A program made the translations under genes and the position numbers. 30,869 bases of DNA, taken from Halovulum sp039180525 (GTDB taxonomy: Bacteria; Pseudomonadota; Alphaproteobacteria; Rhodobacterales; Rhodobacteraceae). Under the pieces are notes generated by a model that saw only the letters and a program-made list of their open reading frames with translations, was not told the origin of the DNA and ran no database searches. This document shows positions 1-7,341 of the stretch, one piece after another (the first letter of the stretch is position 1; each line of letters begins with the position of its first letter). The stretch is taken from contig JBCDDF010000041.1 in assembly GCA_039180525.1 (NCBI GenBank), positions 1 through 30,869 on the forward strand. Reading direction: 5' to 3'.

Positions 1-135
1 GCTGGACGGGCAGACGCCCGATCAGGCATATAAAATCAAACCGCAACCAATCCCGGTCGCGGCGTAACCGAGCGGGAAATCCACTTAGGAAACGGCTCAA
101 AACTGTTCAAACAAACCGAGCCACCTCTTTCTGCA
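1..135 (+). mobile_element. Right end of an IS3-family insertion sequence (partial)
   Basis: The window opens inside an insertion sequence. A transposase carboxy-terminus ends at 67. The following ~68 bases, read on the minus strand, begin TGCAGAAAGAGGTGGC, which has the TG start and the look of IS3-family terminal inverted repeats. The outer boundary is placed at about 135 by this look only, because the left inverted repeat lies outside the window and no target duplication can be compared. The element has landed inside the recombinase-like gene that reads leftward from 544. Confidence 0.7.
2..67 (+). CDS. IS3-family transposase OrfB, carboxy-terminal fragment
   Basis: The plus-strand frame starting at base 2 reads LDGQTPDQAY and then a short Pro/Ala tail before TAA at 65-67. 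An LxGxTPxxAY motif near the end, just after the last conserved part of the DDE integrase core, is typical of IS3-family OrfB proteins. Only the last 21 residues are present because the gene enters from outside the window. The DDE residues cannot be seen, so whether the transposase is intact is unknown. Assignment to the IS3 family is inference from this tail and its position next to a plausible IS end. Confidence 0.75.
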   Translation: MDGQTPDQAYKIKPQPIPVAA

Positions 136-544
136 CTGTGTCGGTGGTCAGGAAATCGCCGCTATTATTCTTCACGTACCCAACAAGGAAGTGTTTGTAC
201 TTGAGCAGGTCGGCTTCGTTTGCCGAGAATAGATCAAAGCTGTAGGGCGGTTCAGGGCGGCTTCTGTGAAAACTATCAAAAAAAACAACCCATTGCTTCA
301 AATCAGTGGCCCATGAGGCCGAAGTCTTCCAGTCTTGCCTACTTCGCGACACTTCCCGAAGAGACAATGAAACTGGCAAAACAACGCCTTGGTTGTTGCT
401 GATGTGATAACCACCAAGAATAGGATAGCTATCGCGACCTGCCTGCATAGAATGCGATATCTTGTAGGAAGGGAAATTCCTGTGAGGGTTGCGAAACACA
501 TCTACTAAACCTTCAACTCTCCCCGTCCTCCCTCTTTTGTTCAC
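107..544 (-). pseudogene. Probable site-specific tyrosine recombinase, amino-terminal fragment cut by an IS
   Basis: The reading frame gives 145 residues. The middle part (about 50-130) has a SAM-like, core-binding look: a VSLSLREVSRSR stretch, then an amphipathic helix TDLKQWVVFFDSF and NEADLLKYKHFL, as in the N-terminal domain of phage and integron-type integrases. The catalytic domain (R...HxxR...Y) is absent. The last ~10 codons overlap the IS3 end and the TGA at 107 lies inside the IS, so the native gene was truncated by the insertion. Base composition is clearly AT-richer than the rest of the window. It starts ~140 bases from the point where ttcA is broken, which is where the integrase of an integrated element is often found. 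The family call is moderate: no catalytic residue can be checked. A second possibility is an unrelated DNA-binding protein of the same element. Confidence 0.5.
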
Positions 545-682
545 CTTGTTTTCCCTGCCAATTATGTACCTCTAGGTGTATAGTACCAAATAGAGATGTT
601 ACCACGCTATCTGCAACGCAACTCTTTAATACTAAATGAAATAAGGTATTTTCGTATTCATGTTCCTAGTAAGACATATAAC
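545..682. mobile_element. AT-rich edge of an integrated element, junction with ttcA near 682
   Basis: These bases are much richer in A and T than the chromosome to the right. Homology to ttcA begins abruptly at the GGC GGC AAG GAC AGC codons (683-697). The stretch holds short dyads such as ACCTCTAGGT (568-577) within a GTAC...GTAC frame, of the kind seen at integrase arm sites. It lies between the truncated recombinase and ttcA, so I read it as the attachment end of an integrative element. The other end and the duplicated core are outside the window. Confidence 0.5.
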
Positions 683-1348
683 GGCGGCAAGGACAGCTAT
701 ACGCTGCTGGCTGTGCTCTACGAGTTGCAATGGCGCGGGCTGCTGCCGGTCGACCTGCTGGCCTGCAATCTGGATCAGGGGCAGCCGGGCTTCCCGGCCA
801 CCGTGCTGCCCGCGTTTCTGACCGAACGCGGCGTGCCGCACCGCATCGAATACCGCGACACGTTTTCGGTGGTCATGGACAAAGTGCCGCAGGGCCGCAC
901 CTATTGCGCGCTGTGCTCGCGGCTCCGGCGCGGCCACCTCTATCGCGTCGCCCGCGAAGAGGGGTGCAGCGCGGTTGTCCTTGGCCATCACCGCGACGAT
1001 ATTCTCGAAACTTTCTTTATGAACCTTTTCCATGGCGGCAAGCTGGCCGCGATGCCCCCCAAACTGTTGAACGACGAAGGCGATCTGCTGGTCTGCCGCC
1101 CCTTGGCGCACGTGGCCGAGGCCGATTGCGACCGGTTCGCCAAAGCCATGGGCTACCCGATCATACCCTGTGATCTGTGCGGCTCTCAGGACGGGCTGCA
1201 ACGGCAACAGATAAAGCGGATGCTGGACGGGTGGGAGGCGCGCAGCCCAGGCCGGCGCCAGGTGATCTTTCGCGCGCTCACCAATATGAACCCAAGCCAC
1301 ATGCTGGATCCGGCGCTGTTCGACTTTCAGGGGCTGCGGCCGCGCTGA
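596..1348 (+). CDS. ttcA: tRNA 2-thiocytidine(32) synthetase TtcA, native 5' end lost, chimeric amino-terminus
   Basis: TtcA adenylates and thiolates cytidine 32 of some tRNAs, using a PP-loop and a [4Fe-4S] cluster. Residues from about 30 onward match the family closely: GGKDSYTLLAVL (PP-loop), NLDQGQPGFP, CALCSRLRRG (CxxC), LGHHRDDILETFFMN and PCDLCGSQDGLQRQ. The family normally has about 45-50 residues before this point, including the strand ending in the Ser of SGGKDS. Here these are replaced by 29 unrelated AT-rich codons, so the motif reads NGGKDS. The frame is open from ATG 596, so a chimeric protein could be made, but loss of the first helix and beta-strand of the nucleotide-binding fold probably destroys activity. 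No strong ribosome binding site is seen before 596. The native promoter and start must lie on the far side of the inserted element. The EAL gene follows 72 bases downstream. Confidence 0.85.
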   Translation: MLPRYLQRNSLILNEIRYFRIHVPSKTYNGGKDSYTLLAVLYELQWRGLLPVDLLACNLDQGQPGFPATVLPAFLTERGVPHRIEYRDTFSVVMDKVPQGRTYCALCSRLRRGHLYRVAREEGCSAVVLGHHRDDILETFFMNLFHGGKLAAMPPKLLNDEGDLLVCRPLAHVAEADCDRFAKAMGYPIIPCDLCGSQDGLQRQQIKRMLDGWEARSPGRRQVIFRALTNMNPSHMLDPALFDFQGLRPR

Positions 1349-1379
1349 GGACCGACATCTTTACTGATTTTTCGGAAAT

Positions 1380-1408
1380 TTGACGTTCTGTTGCATCTAA
1401 TCTGCAAC
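1380..1408 (+). promoter_or_regulatory. Possible promoter/operator before the EAL gene
   Basis: TTGACG at 1380-1385 resembles a -35 box. A perfect 6-bp dyad, GTTGCA (1390-1395) and TGCAAC (1403-1408) with a 7-base spacer, follows it 12 bases before the preferred ATG. The dyad might be an operator. No convincing -10 box is at the right distance, so this is weak. Confidence 0.25.
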
Positions 1409-1420
1409 GCGGAACCGATC

Positions 1421-3427
1421 ATGCGCGCGCCCTCTTTCACGTTCAAGTTCACGGCGATGGCCGCCTTGGCCTTTCTGATGGCGTTGCTGGGCGGGGTGTA
1501 TGTGGTCAAGACGCAGATCCGCGACGAAAGCGACCATCTGCGCAACTTGGCACGCAAATCGATGCAGCAAACGCTGTTGGCGTTTCATGTGGGCGAATTG
1601 TCGGGGGAGTTGCTGCGCACCGCCGATCCGCAGCAGCGGATCCGGCTGATCAATAGGATCCTCGATGACGTGATCGAAATGGATCGCCTGCAGGCGATCT
1701 TGGTCACTCGCAGCATTCCGGGCACCGGCCTGGTGCTGCCGCGCGCCGCCGGCGATATCGACCTCAATCTGCTCCATCGCGACATGCAACCGGTCTTGAT
1801 CGAATTCTACGCATTGGTGGCACAGGTGACCGGGGCCGAAGATGAAGTGGCCATGCGTCGGGCCGTCGGGGAACTGAACCAGTTCGGTGTGTCAGAGGTG
1901 TTTCCAAGGCTCGGCTTGATCGACGGGCAGTACATCGCCGAGGAAAAGCAATTCCGCCAGGGCGTGGTGCTGGTCGAGAATGGCATGATTCTGCTGCTGT
2001 TGAGCGCCATCCTGGCGGAGGCATTGTTCGTCTTCCGCCCCCTGGCCCGACAACGGGATGCAGAACAGCGGCGGCACGCCAAAGCGGTCGACGAACTGCA
2101 ACGGCGAATGTGGACCGACCCCCTGACCGGGCTGCCGAACGAGGCGGCGCTTCAGCGGTTTCTGCGCCAGGCCGATATGGATGCGGTGCTGCATGTCGTG
2201 TGTTTCGAGGTCACGCCCGCGGCGGTTTTGTCCCAGGAAAGCCGCACCGGCATCATGCTGGCAGCGGCGTCTGCGGTGGCGGAAAAGCTCGACGGGCTGG
2301 ATCTGAGCGCGTGCTATCGCAGCTTTGCGCAGAACCACGGGTTCACCTTGATCTGGCAGGCGCGATCGGCCGCCCGGGCGGGGCCGACAGAGGCGGCGCT
2401 TCATGCGCATATGGAACGCATCGCGGCCCTGGCGGAAACGCCGCTCGATCTGATGGAAACCAGCATGCGTCTGCAGATCGCGATCGGCTTGGCGGAGAAA
2501 CCGGCCCGGCAATCGGCGGTCAAGGCCGTGGACGATGCCCGGCTGGCGCTGCGCGCGGCGCGCGGCTCCGCCGAGGGGCGCGCCGTCTACTCGCCGGAGA
2601 TTCGGCGTGATTTCGTGCGCGACCGCCGCCTGGGCTCTGAATTGCGCAGCGGCATCGCGGGCGGAGAGATCTATGCCGCGCTGCAGCCGCAACTGGATCT
2701 CAGCACCGGCGCGATTTCGGGGTTCGAGGCGCTGGCGCGCTGGCGCCACCCCGTACGCGGGGAGTTGAGCCCCGGTGCGTTCCTGCCGCTGGCGAAGGAA
2801 ACCGGGCTGGACGAACCCTTGGGCGAGGCGATTCTGCGTCAGGGGCTGGAAGCGTTGCGCGCCTGGGACGCGCGCGGGTTTTCTGTGCCCAATATCGGCA
2901 TCAACATGGCACAGTCGCATCTCAGCAACCCGCGTCTGGTCGATCTGATCCAGTGGGAGTTGGACCGCTTCGATCTGCCGCCCGAACGGCTGTGTCTGGA
3001 GGTCTTGGAAAACGTACACGCACCCCATGACGATGACCCGATCCTGCGCAACCTGGCCGGGCTGTCATCCTTGGGTGTGCGGATCGACCTGGACGATTTC
3101 GGAACCGGCAGCGCCTCGATCAACGGGATCCGACGGTTCCATGCCAAGCGCGTCAAGATCGACCGCAGTTTCATCACCGCCCTGCACCAGCGCCCCGAAC
3201 AGGCGACACTGGTCACCACCATGGTGCGCATGGCGGGCGGTCTGCATGTCTCCACCCTGGCCGAAGGGGTGGAGACGGATGACGAAATGGCGTTTCTGGC
3301 CGGCATCGGCTGTGGCCATGTCCAAGGCTTCCGCATTGCGCGCCCGATGCCGCTGGACCAGACCTTTGGCTGGATCGAAAACCACCGTCCACACATCTGG
3401 ACCGGCGCAGCGATCGCTTCCGCCTGA
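1421..3427 (+). CDS. Membrane-bound c-di-GMP phosphodiesterase with degenerate GGDEF and intact EAL domain
   Basis: Predicted to hydrolyse cyclic-di-GMP to pGpG at the inner membrane. The 668-residue protein has a membrane helix at about 10-29, a ~155-residue probably periplasmic sensor region, a second helix at about 188-208 and a cytoplasmic linker. A GGDEF-like domain from about 229 starts with DPLTGLPN but shows no GGDEF signature where it should be (the local sequence is AQNHGFTLIW), so cyclase activity is not expected. The EAL domain (about 409-655) keeps the key residues: FEALARW (436-438 E-A-L), the Asn in GINMAQ, LEVLEN, DDFGTG (558-563), VKID (K579) and AEGVE (615-618). ATG 1421 is preferred over the in-frame TTG at 1391 because it places a basic N-terminus directly before the first membrane helix. 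The signal sensed is unknown. The tandem-repeat region follows. Confidence 0.88.
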   Translation: MRAPSFTFKFTAMAALAFLMALLGGVYVVKTQIRDESDHLRNLARKSMQQTLLAFHVGELSGELLRTADPQQRIRLINRILDDVIEMDRLQAILVTRSIPGTGLVLPRAAGDIDLNLLHRDMQPVLIEFYALVAQVTGAEDEVAMRRAVGELNQFGVSEVFPRLGLIDGQYIAEEKQFRQGVVLVENGMILLLLSAILAEALFVFRPLARQRDAEQRRHAKAVDELQRRMWTDPLTGLPNEAALQRFLRQADMDAVLHVVCFEVTPAAVLSQESRTGIMLAAASAVAEKLDGLDLSACYRSFAQNHGFTLIWQARSAARAGPTEAALHAHMERIAALAETPLDLMETSMRLQIAIGLAEKPARQSAVKAVDDARLALRAARGSAEGRAVYSPEIRRDFVRDRRLGSELRSGIAGGEIYAALQPQLDLSTGAISGFEALARWRHPVRGELSPGAFLPLAKETGLDEPLGEAILRQGLEALRAWDARGFSVPNIGINMAQSHLSNPRLVDLIQWELDRFDLPPERLCLEVLENVHAPHDDDPILRNLAGLSSLGVRIDLDDFGTGSASINGIRRFHAKRVKIDRSFITALHQRPEQATLVTTMVRMAGGLHVSTLAEGVETDDEMAFLAGIGCGHVQGFRIARPMPLDQTFGWIENHRPHIWTGAAIASA

Positions 3428-3480
3428 CCGGCAGCCCGCCTGGCGGCGCGCAATTCTCGGACCAGCCGGCCGCGGCGCCG

Positions 3481-3755
3481 CTTCGGCTGAGTGCGACGGC
3501 GCCCGCTTCGGTGCCGACCGGCGACTGTGGCGCCGCCCATCTGGCAGCGCCCGTTCCGGTATCGTTGTGGCGCCACTTCGGCTAAGTGCGGCGGCGCCCG
3601 CTTCGATGCCGACCGGCGACTGCGGCGCCGCTCATCCGGCAGCGCCCGTTCCGGTATCGTTTTGGCGCCCTTCGGCTGAGTGCGGCGGCGCCCGCTTCGC
3701 CGCCGACCGGCGACTGTGGCGCCGCCCATCCGGCAGCGCCCGTTCCGGTATCGTC
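3481..3755. repeat. Three tandem copies of a ~95-bp GC-rich unit
   Basis: Units start with CTTCGGCT at 3481, 3576 and 3670, so the periods are 95 and 94 bases; the third copy stops at about 3755. Each unit contains GCGCCCGCTTCG, CGACCGGCGACTG and GGCAGCGCCCGTTCCGG with a few substitutions between copies. Neither period is a multiple of three, so no single frame codes the same peptide through all copies. I see no start codon with a ribosome binding site. It is best read as non-coding tandem duplication. Confidence 0.85.
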
Positions 3756-4139
3756 GCCGCGACCGCGGCAGCAGCCGTCGCGACCACCGCGGCGGCAGCC
3801 GCCGCGGCGCCGTGCCGGCCACTGTGGCACCGTCCGCTCCGGTGACCGCGACGCCCCCCGCGGCGGGGTCGACCGCCCACCGGCGCGTCGGCTCCCAACC
3901 GCACCGCCGGTCGAAACCGACAGCCGGCAGACCTCGCCACCCGCACCCGACACCCCACGCCCTGTCGCCGACCAACCGTCGCACCCGCCACGCCGCCCGC
4001 CCGGTTGTGCCCGGCTTTACGCTGCCTACATCAACGGCCAGGCGATGCCCCGGCAGCCGCGGCTTGGGCTGGGCCCTTGACCTTTGGGCTCTGGGCTTGT
4101 TGATGGCGGTGGCTTTACTGACGGGGCGCGAGGCGCGGA
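3756..4139. other. GC-rich low-complexity gap before yidC
   Basis: This 384-base stretch continues from the tandem repeats. It begins with runs of GCC/GCG/GCA codon-like triplets (Ala-rich in one frame, Arg/Pro-rich in others) and ends with normal sequence before yidC. Open frames exist on both strands, but they are low-complexity Ala/Pro/Arg strings without a recognisable start or domain. The yidC promoter is presumably here, but I cannot place it. Confidence 0.5.
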
Positions 4140-5963
4140 ATGGATGACCAGAACAAGAATTTGATCCTGGCCACCGCGCTCAGCTTTTTGGTGATCCTGG
4201 TCTGGTTCCTGCTGTTCCCGCCGCCGACCACCGACCCGAACGCGCCGCCGCCGCAAACCACCGCCAGCAGCGACACCGGCGACCTGGCCCCAACCGCCAC
4301 CGACCCGACCGCGACCGCGGGGGCGCCGGCCAGCCTGACCGCCCCGGGCGCCACGCGCGACGCGGCGATGGCTGCAAGCACGCGCATCCCGGTGGAAACC
4401 CCCCGGCTCAGCGGCTCGATCTCGCTCACCGGCGGGCGCATAGACGACCTGAAACTCACGGATTACCGCGTCTCGACGCAAGACGACGCAGAGATCGTGA
4501 CCCTGTTCAGCCCCGCCGGCGCGCCGGATGCCTATTACGCCCTGCACGGCTGGACCGCGGGCGGCGGGCTGGCGCCCGACCGGGTGCCGGGTCCAAACAC
4601 CGAATGGCAGGTCGACGGCAGCACCGGGCTCAGCGAAAGCGGCCGCCTGCGCCTGGTCTGGGACAACGGCGCGGGCCTGCGCTTCACCCGCACCATCAGC
4701 ATCGACGAAAACTACCTTTTCACGATCACGCAGGCGGTCCAGAACATCTCCGGCCAGACCGCGCGGCTGCGCCCCTATGGCATCATCGCGCGCGAGGGTC
4801 AGCCCGACACGGTGGGCTTTTTCGTCCTGCACGAGGGGCTGATCCAGGCCGCCGATGGCGAGTTGACCGAAGACGGCTATGGCGGCATCCGCGACTACGA
4901 CCAGAACGCCACCGAACGCGCTGCGGCCCAGGTGACCGAGGTGGCCGACAATGGCTGGGTGGGCTTCACCGACCACTACTGGATGGCCACGCTCATGCCG
5001 GGCCCCGAACGCCCGTTTACCGCGGTCGCCAAACACACGCCCGGATCCGACATCTATCAAACCGACATGCGCCTGCCCTGGGTGGAGGTCGAAAGCGGCA
5101 CCAGCCACGAGGTCACCAGCTACGTTTTCGCCGGCGCCAAGGAATGGGAGGTCATCCGCGACTACGAGGAAGCGCTGGGCTTCGACCAATTCGTCGACGC
5201 GATCGATTGGGGCTGGTTCTATTTCCTGACCAAGCCGATCTTCATCGCGCTGCACTACCTCAATCTGCTGATCGGCAATATGGGCTGGGCGATCCTGGCG
5301 CTGACGCTGATCATCAAGGCGATCCTGTTCCCGCTGGCCTATAAATCCTACGTCTCGATGTCCAAGATGAAGGCGCTGCAGCCAGAGATGGAGAAGATCA
5401 AGGAACGCGCCGGCGACGACCGCACCAAGCTGCAGCAAGAGATGATGGCGCTCTACAAGAAGGAAAAGGTCAACCCGGCTTCGGGCTGTCTGCCGATCCT
5501 TGTACAGATCCCCATCTTTTTCTCGCTCTACAAGGTCATTTTCGTGACCATCGAGCTGCGCCACGCGCCCTTTTTCGGCTGGATCCGCGACCTCAGCGCC
5601 CCCGATCCCAGTTCATTCCTGAACCTCTTCGGCCTGCTGCCCTGGGGCACGCCGGGGCCCGAAAGCTTGTTCGCGATCTTTTCCATCGGGATCCTGCCGA
5701 TCCTGATGGGGGTCACGATGTGGATGCAGCAAAAGCTGAACCCCGCCCCCACCGACAAGACGCAGGCGATGATCTTTGCCTGGATGCCGTGGGTATTCAT
5801 GTTCATGCTGGGCACGTTCGCCAGTGGGCTGGTGCTCTACTGGACCGCCAACAACATCATCACCTTCCTGCAGCAATACCTGATCATGCGCAGCCAGGGC
5901 GTGAAGCCGAACGTCTTCGGCAATATCCTCGCCGGGTTCCGCCGCGACAAGCAGGCGGAATAG
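4140..5963 (+). CDS. yidC: Membrane protein insertase YidC
   Basis: YidC inserts and folds inner-membrane proteins, alone or with SecYEG. The 607-residue protein has the Gram-negative layout. It starts MDDQNKNLILA with a membrane anchor at about 7-26, followed by a Pro/Thr/Ala-rich linker (about 27-75) and a large periplasmic beta domain. The conserved insertase core starts near 355. Diagnostic stretches are SKMKALQPEMEKIKERAGDD, QQEMMALYKKEKVNP, GCLPILVQIPIFFSLYK, ELRHAPFFGWIRDLS, PILMGVTMW and GLVLYWTANNIITFLQQ. The groove Arg of the E. coli protein corresponds here to Lys (LIIKAILFPL). It is first in a compact group: the MOSC gene starts 2 bases after its stop. Unlike in many relatives, rpmH and rnpA are not next to it. 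Confidence 0.97.
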   Translation: MDDQNKNLILATALSFLVILVWFLLFPPPTTDPNAPPPQTTASSDTGDLAPTATDPTATAGAPASLTAPGATRDAAMAASTRIPVETPRLSGSISLTGGRIDDLKLTDYRVSTQDDAEIVTLFSPAGAPDAYYALHGWTAGGGLAPDRVPGPNTEWQVDGSTGLSESGRLRLVWDNGAGLRFTRTISIDENYLFTITQAVQNISGQTARLRPYGIIAREGQPDTVGFFVLHEGLIQAADGELTEDGYGGIRDYDQNATERAAAQVTEVADNGWVGFTDHYWMATLMPGPERPFTAVAKHTPGSDIYQTDMRLPWVEVESGTSHEVTSYVFAGAKEWEVIRDYEEALGFDQFVDAIDWGWFYFLTKPIFIALHYLNLLIGNMGWAILALTLIIKAILFPLAYKSYVSMSKMKALQPEMEKIKERAGDDRTKLQQEMMALYKKEKVNPASGCLPILVQIPIFFSLYKVIFVTIELRHAPFFGWIRDLSAPDPSSFLNLFGLLPWGTPGPESLFAIFSIGILPILMGVTMWMQQKLNPAPTDKTQAMIFAWMPWVFMFMLGTFASGLVLYWTANNIITFLQQYLIMRSQGVKPNVFGNILAGFRRDKQAE

Positions 5964-5965
5964 AC

Positions 5966-6700
5966 ATGGCGGAAATCGCCCGGCTCTATCGCCACCCGAT
6001 CAAAGGCGTCGGTGCCGAGGAACTGCCCGCCACCGATGTCCGTGCCGGTCAGACCCTGCCGGGCGACCGGCTTTGGGCGGTCGCGCACGAAGCCGCCAAA
6101 CTGACCGAGGGTTGGAACCGCTGCGCCAACTTCATCCGCGGCGCAAAATCCGCGCAACTGATGGCGATCACCGCGAAAACCGAGGCCGACACCGTGACGC
6201 TGTCGCATCCCGACCGGCCCGATCTGCGCCTGAATCCCGACGGCGACCCGCAGCGGCTGATCGACTGGGTCCGCCCGCTTTGCGACCCGAACCGGGCCCA
6301 GCCGTCGCAGGTGATCAAGGCCACCCAGCAGGGCATGACCGATGCGCCCTTCCCGTCGGTCTCCATCCTCAACTACGCCTCGCTTCGGGTGTTGGAAGGC
6401 CGCGCCGGTCGCAGCCTCGACCCGCGCCGCTTCCGCGGCAACATCTGGGTCGATTTCGCCGATCCGTGGGAGGAGTGGGAATGGGTCGGCAATCGCCTGC
6501 TGATCGGCGGCGTCGTCTTCGAGGTGCGCGAACGCATCACCCGCTGTCTGGCGACCCATGCCAACCCGGAAACCGGCCAGCCCGATACCGACATGCTGGG
6601 CATCCTGGAGGAGACCCTGGGCGAGCGTGATTTCGGCGTCTATGCCGTGGCCGAAACCGGCGGGCGGATCGCAGTGGGCGACCCCGTCGCGGTGCAATGA
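5966..6700 (+). CDS. MOSC domain-containing protein
   Basis: The 244-residue protein has a MOSC N-terminal beta-barrel-like region (AEIARLYRHPIKGVGAEEL) and a MOSC domain ending in the conserved ITRCLATHANPETG segment with the key Cys at 194. MOSC proteins are predicted sulfur carriers related to molybdenum cofactor sulfurases. The exact substrate of this stand-alone type is unknown. The start at 5966 lies 2 bases after the yidC stop and its TGA overlaps the next ATG (ATGA), so the three genes are probably translated in a coupled way. The link with YidC is positional and not understood functionally. Confidence 0.88.
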   Translation: MAEIARLYRHPIKGVGAEELPATDVRAGQTLPGDRLWAVAHEAAKLTEGWNRCANFIRGAKSAQLMAITAKTEADTVTLSHPDRPDLRLNPDGDPQRLIDWVRPLCDPNRAQPSQVIKATQQGMTDAPFPSVSILNYASLRVLEGRAGRSLDPRRFRGNIWVDFADPWEEWEWVGNRLLIGGVVFEVRERITRCLATHANPETGQPDTDMLGILEETLGERDFGVYAVAETGGRIAVGDPVAVQ

Positions 6701-7341
6701 CCGCGCCGGACCCGACGCGGCTCCACCCCCTGCCCGACCATCCGCGCGTCGTCGCCCTGCAACCGCTGGCCGCGGGCCGCAAGAACGTCACCGTCGGGCA
6801 TTTCGCCTATTACGACGACCCCGATGACGCCACCGCGTTTTTCGACCGCAACGTGCTGCATCACCATGATTTCATGGGCGATCACCTGACCATCGGCCCG
6901 TTTTGCGCGCTCGCCACCGGGACCACCATCGTCATGAATGGCGCCGCGCACGCGATGGACGGGTTCTCCACCTTCCCCTTCGATATCTTCGGCGGCGCCT
7001 GGGGCGCGTCCTTTGATCCGGCGCGCTATGCCGCCGCCGGGCGCGGCGACACCGTGATCGGGGCGGACGTCTGGTGCGGGATGCAGGCGCTGATCATGCC
7101 CGGGCTGACCATCGGCCCCGGCGCGATCGTCGCCGCGCGCGCGGTGGTCAGCCAAGACGTGCCGCCCTTCGCCGTCGTCGCGGGCAACCCCGCGCGCATC
7201 GTCCGCCATCGCTTTGACGACGCCACCATCGCTGCGCTGCTGGATCTGGCCTGGTGGGACTGGCCGCTGAACGCGATCACCGCAGCCCTGCCCGCCATTC
7301 GTGCCACCGACCTTGCGGCCCTGACCGCCGCCCGGCCATGA
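6697..7341 (+). CDS. CatB/Vat-like hexapeptide-repeat acetyltransferase
   Basis: The 214-residue protein belongs to the xenobiotic acyltransferase branch of left-handed beta-helix acetyltransferases, which use acetyl-CoA. The central part has hexapeptide repeats (DHLTIGPFCALATGTTI; later TVIGADVWCG, LTIGPGAIVAARAVVSQDV). The family catalytic His is at 85 (NGAAHAM), followed by the typical STFPF (91-95). It ends with the usual PPFAVVAGNPARIVRHRF motif. Such proteins include streptogramin and chloramphenicol acetyltransferases, but the chromosomal housekeeping-like context argues against a proven resistance role. It overlaps the MOSC gene by 4 bases and engB by 4 bases. Confidence 0.88.
   Translation: MTAPDPTRLHPLPDHPRVVALQPLAAGRKNVTVGHFAYYDDPDDATAFFDRNVLHHHDFMGDHLTIGPFCALATGTTIVMNGAAHAMDGFSTFPFDIFGGAWGASFDPARYAAAGRGDTVIGADVWCGMQALIMPGLTIGPGAIVAARAVVSQDVPPFAVVAGNPARIVRHRFDDATIAALLDLAWWDWPLNAITAALPAIRATDLAALTAARP

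Noticed and set aside
632..1300. 222-residue minus-strand frame opposite ttcA
   Set aside because: Shadow of ttcA; no recognisable motif.
1391..1420. TTG start 10 codons upstream for the EAL protein
   Set aside because: ATG 1421 gives a better N-terminus before the membrane helix, and the TTG lies inside a dyad.
3481..3755. CRISPR array
   Set aside because: The units are directly adjacent with no variable spacers and are ~95 bases long; no cas gene is present.
2839..3984. 381-residue minus-strand frame across the tandem repeats
   Set aside because: Arg/Gly/Ala-rich, opposite the EAL gene end and through a repeat array that shifts frame; no start signal.
6697..7341. Antibiotic resistance gene call for the CatB/Vat-like acetyltransferase
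   Set aside because: The family includes resistance enzymes, but this one is embedded in a core gene group and nothing shows a drug substrate.
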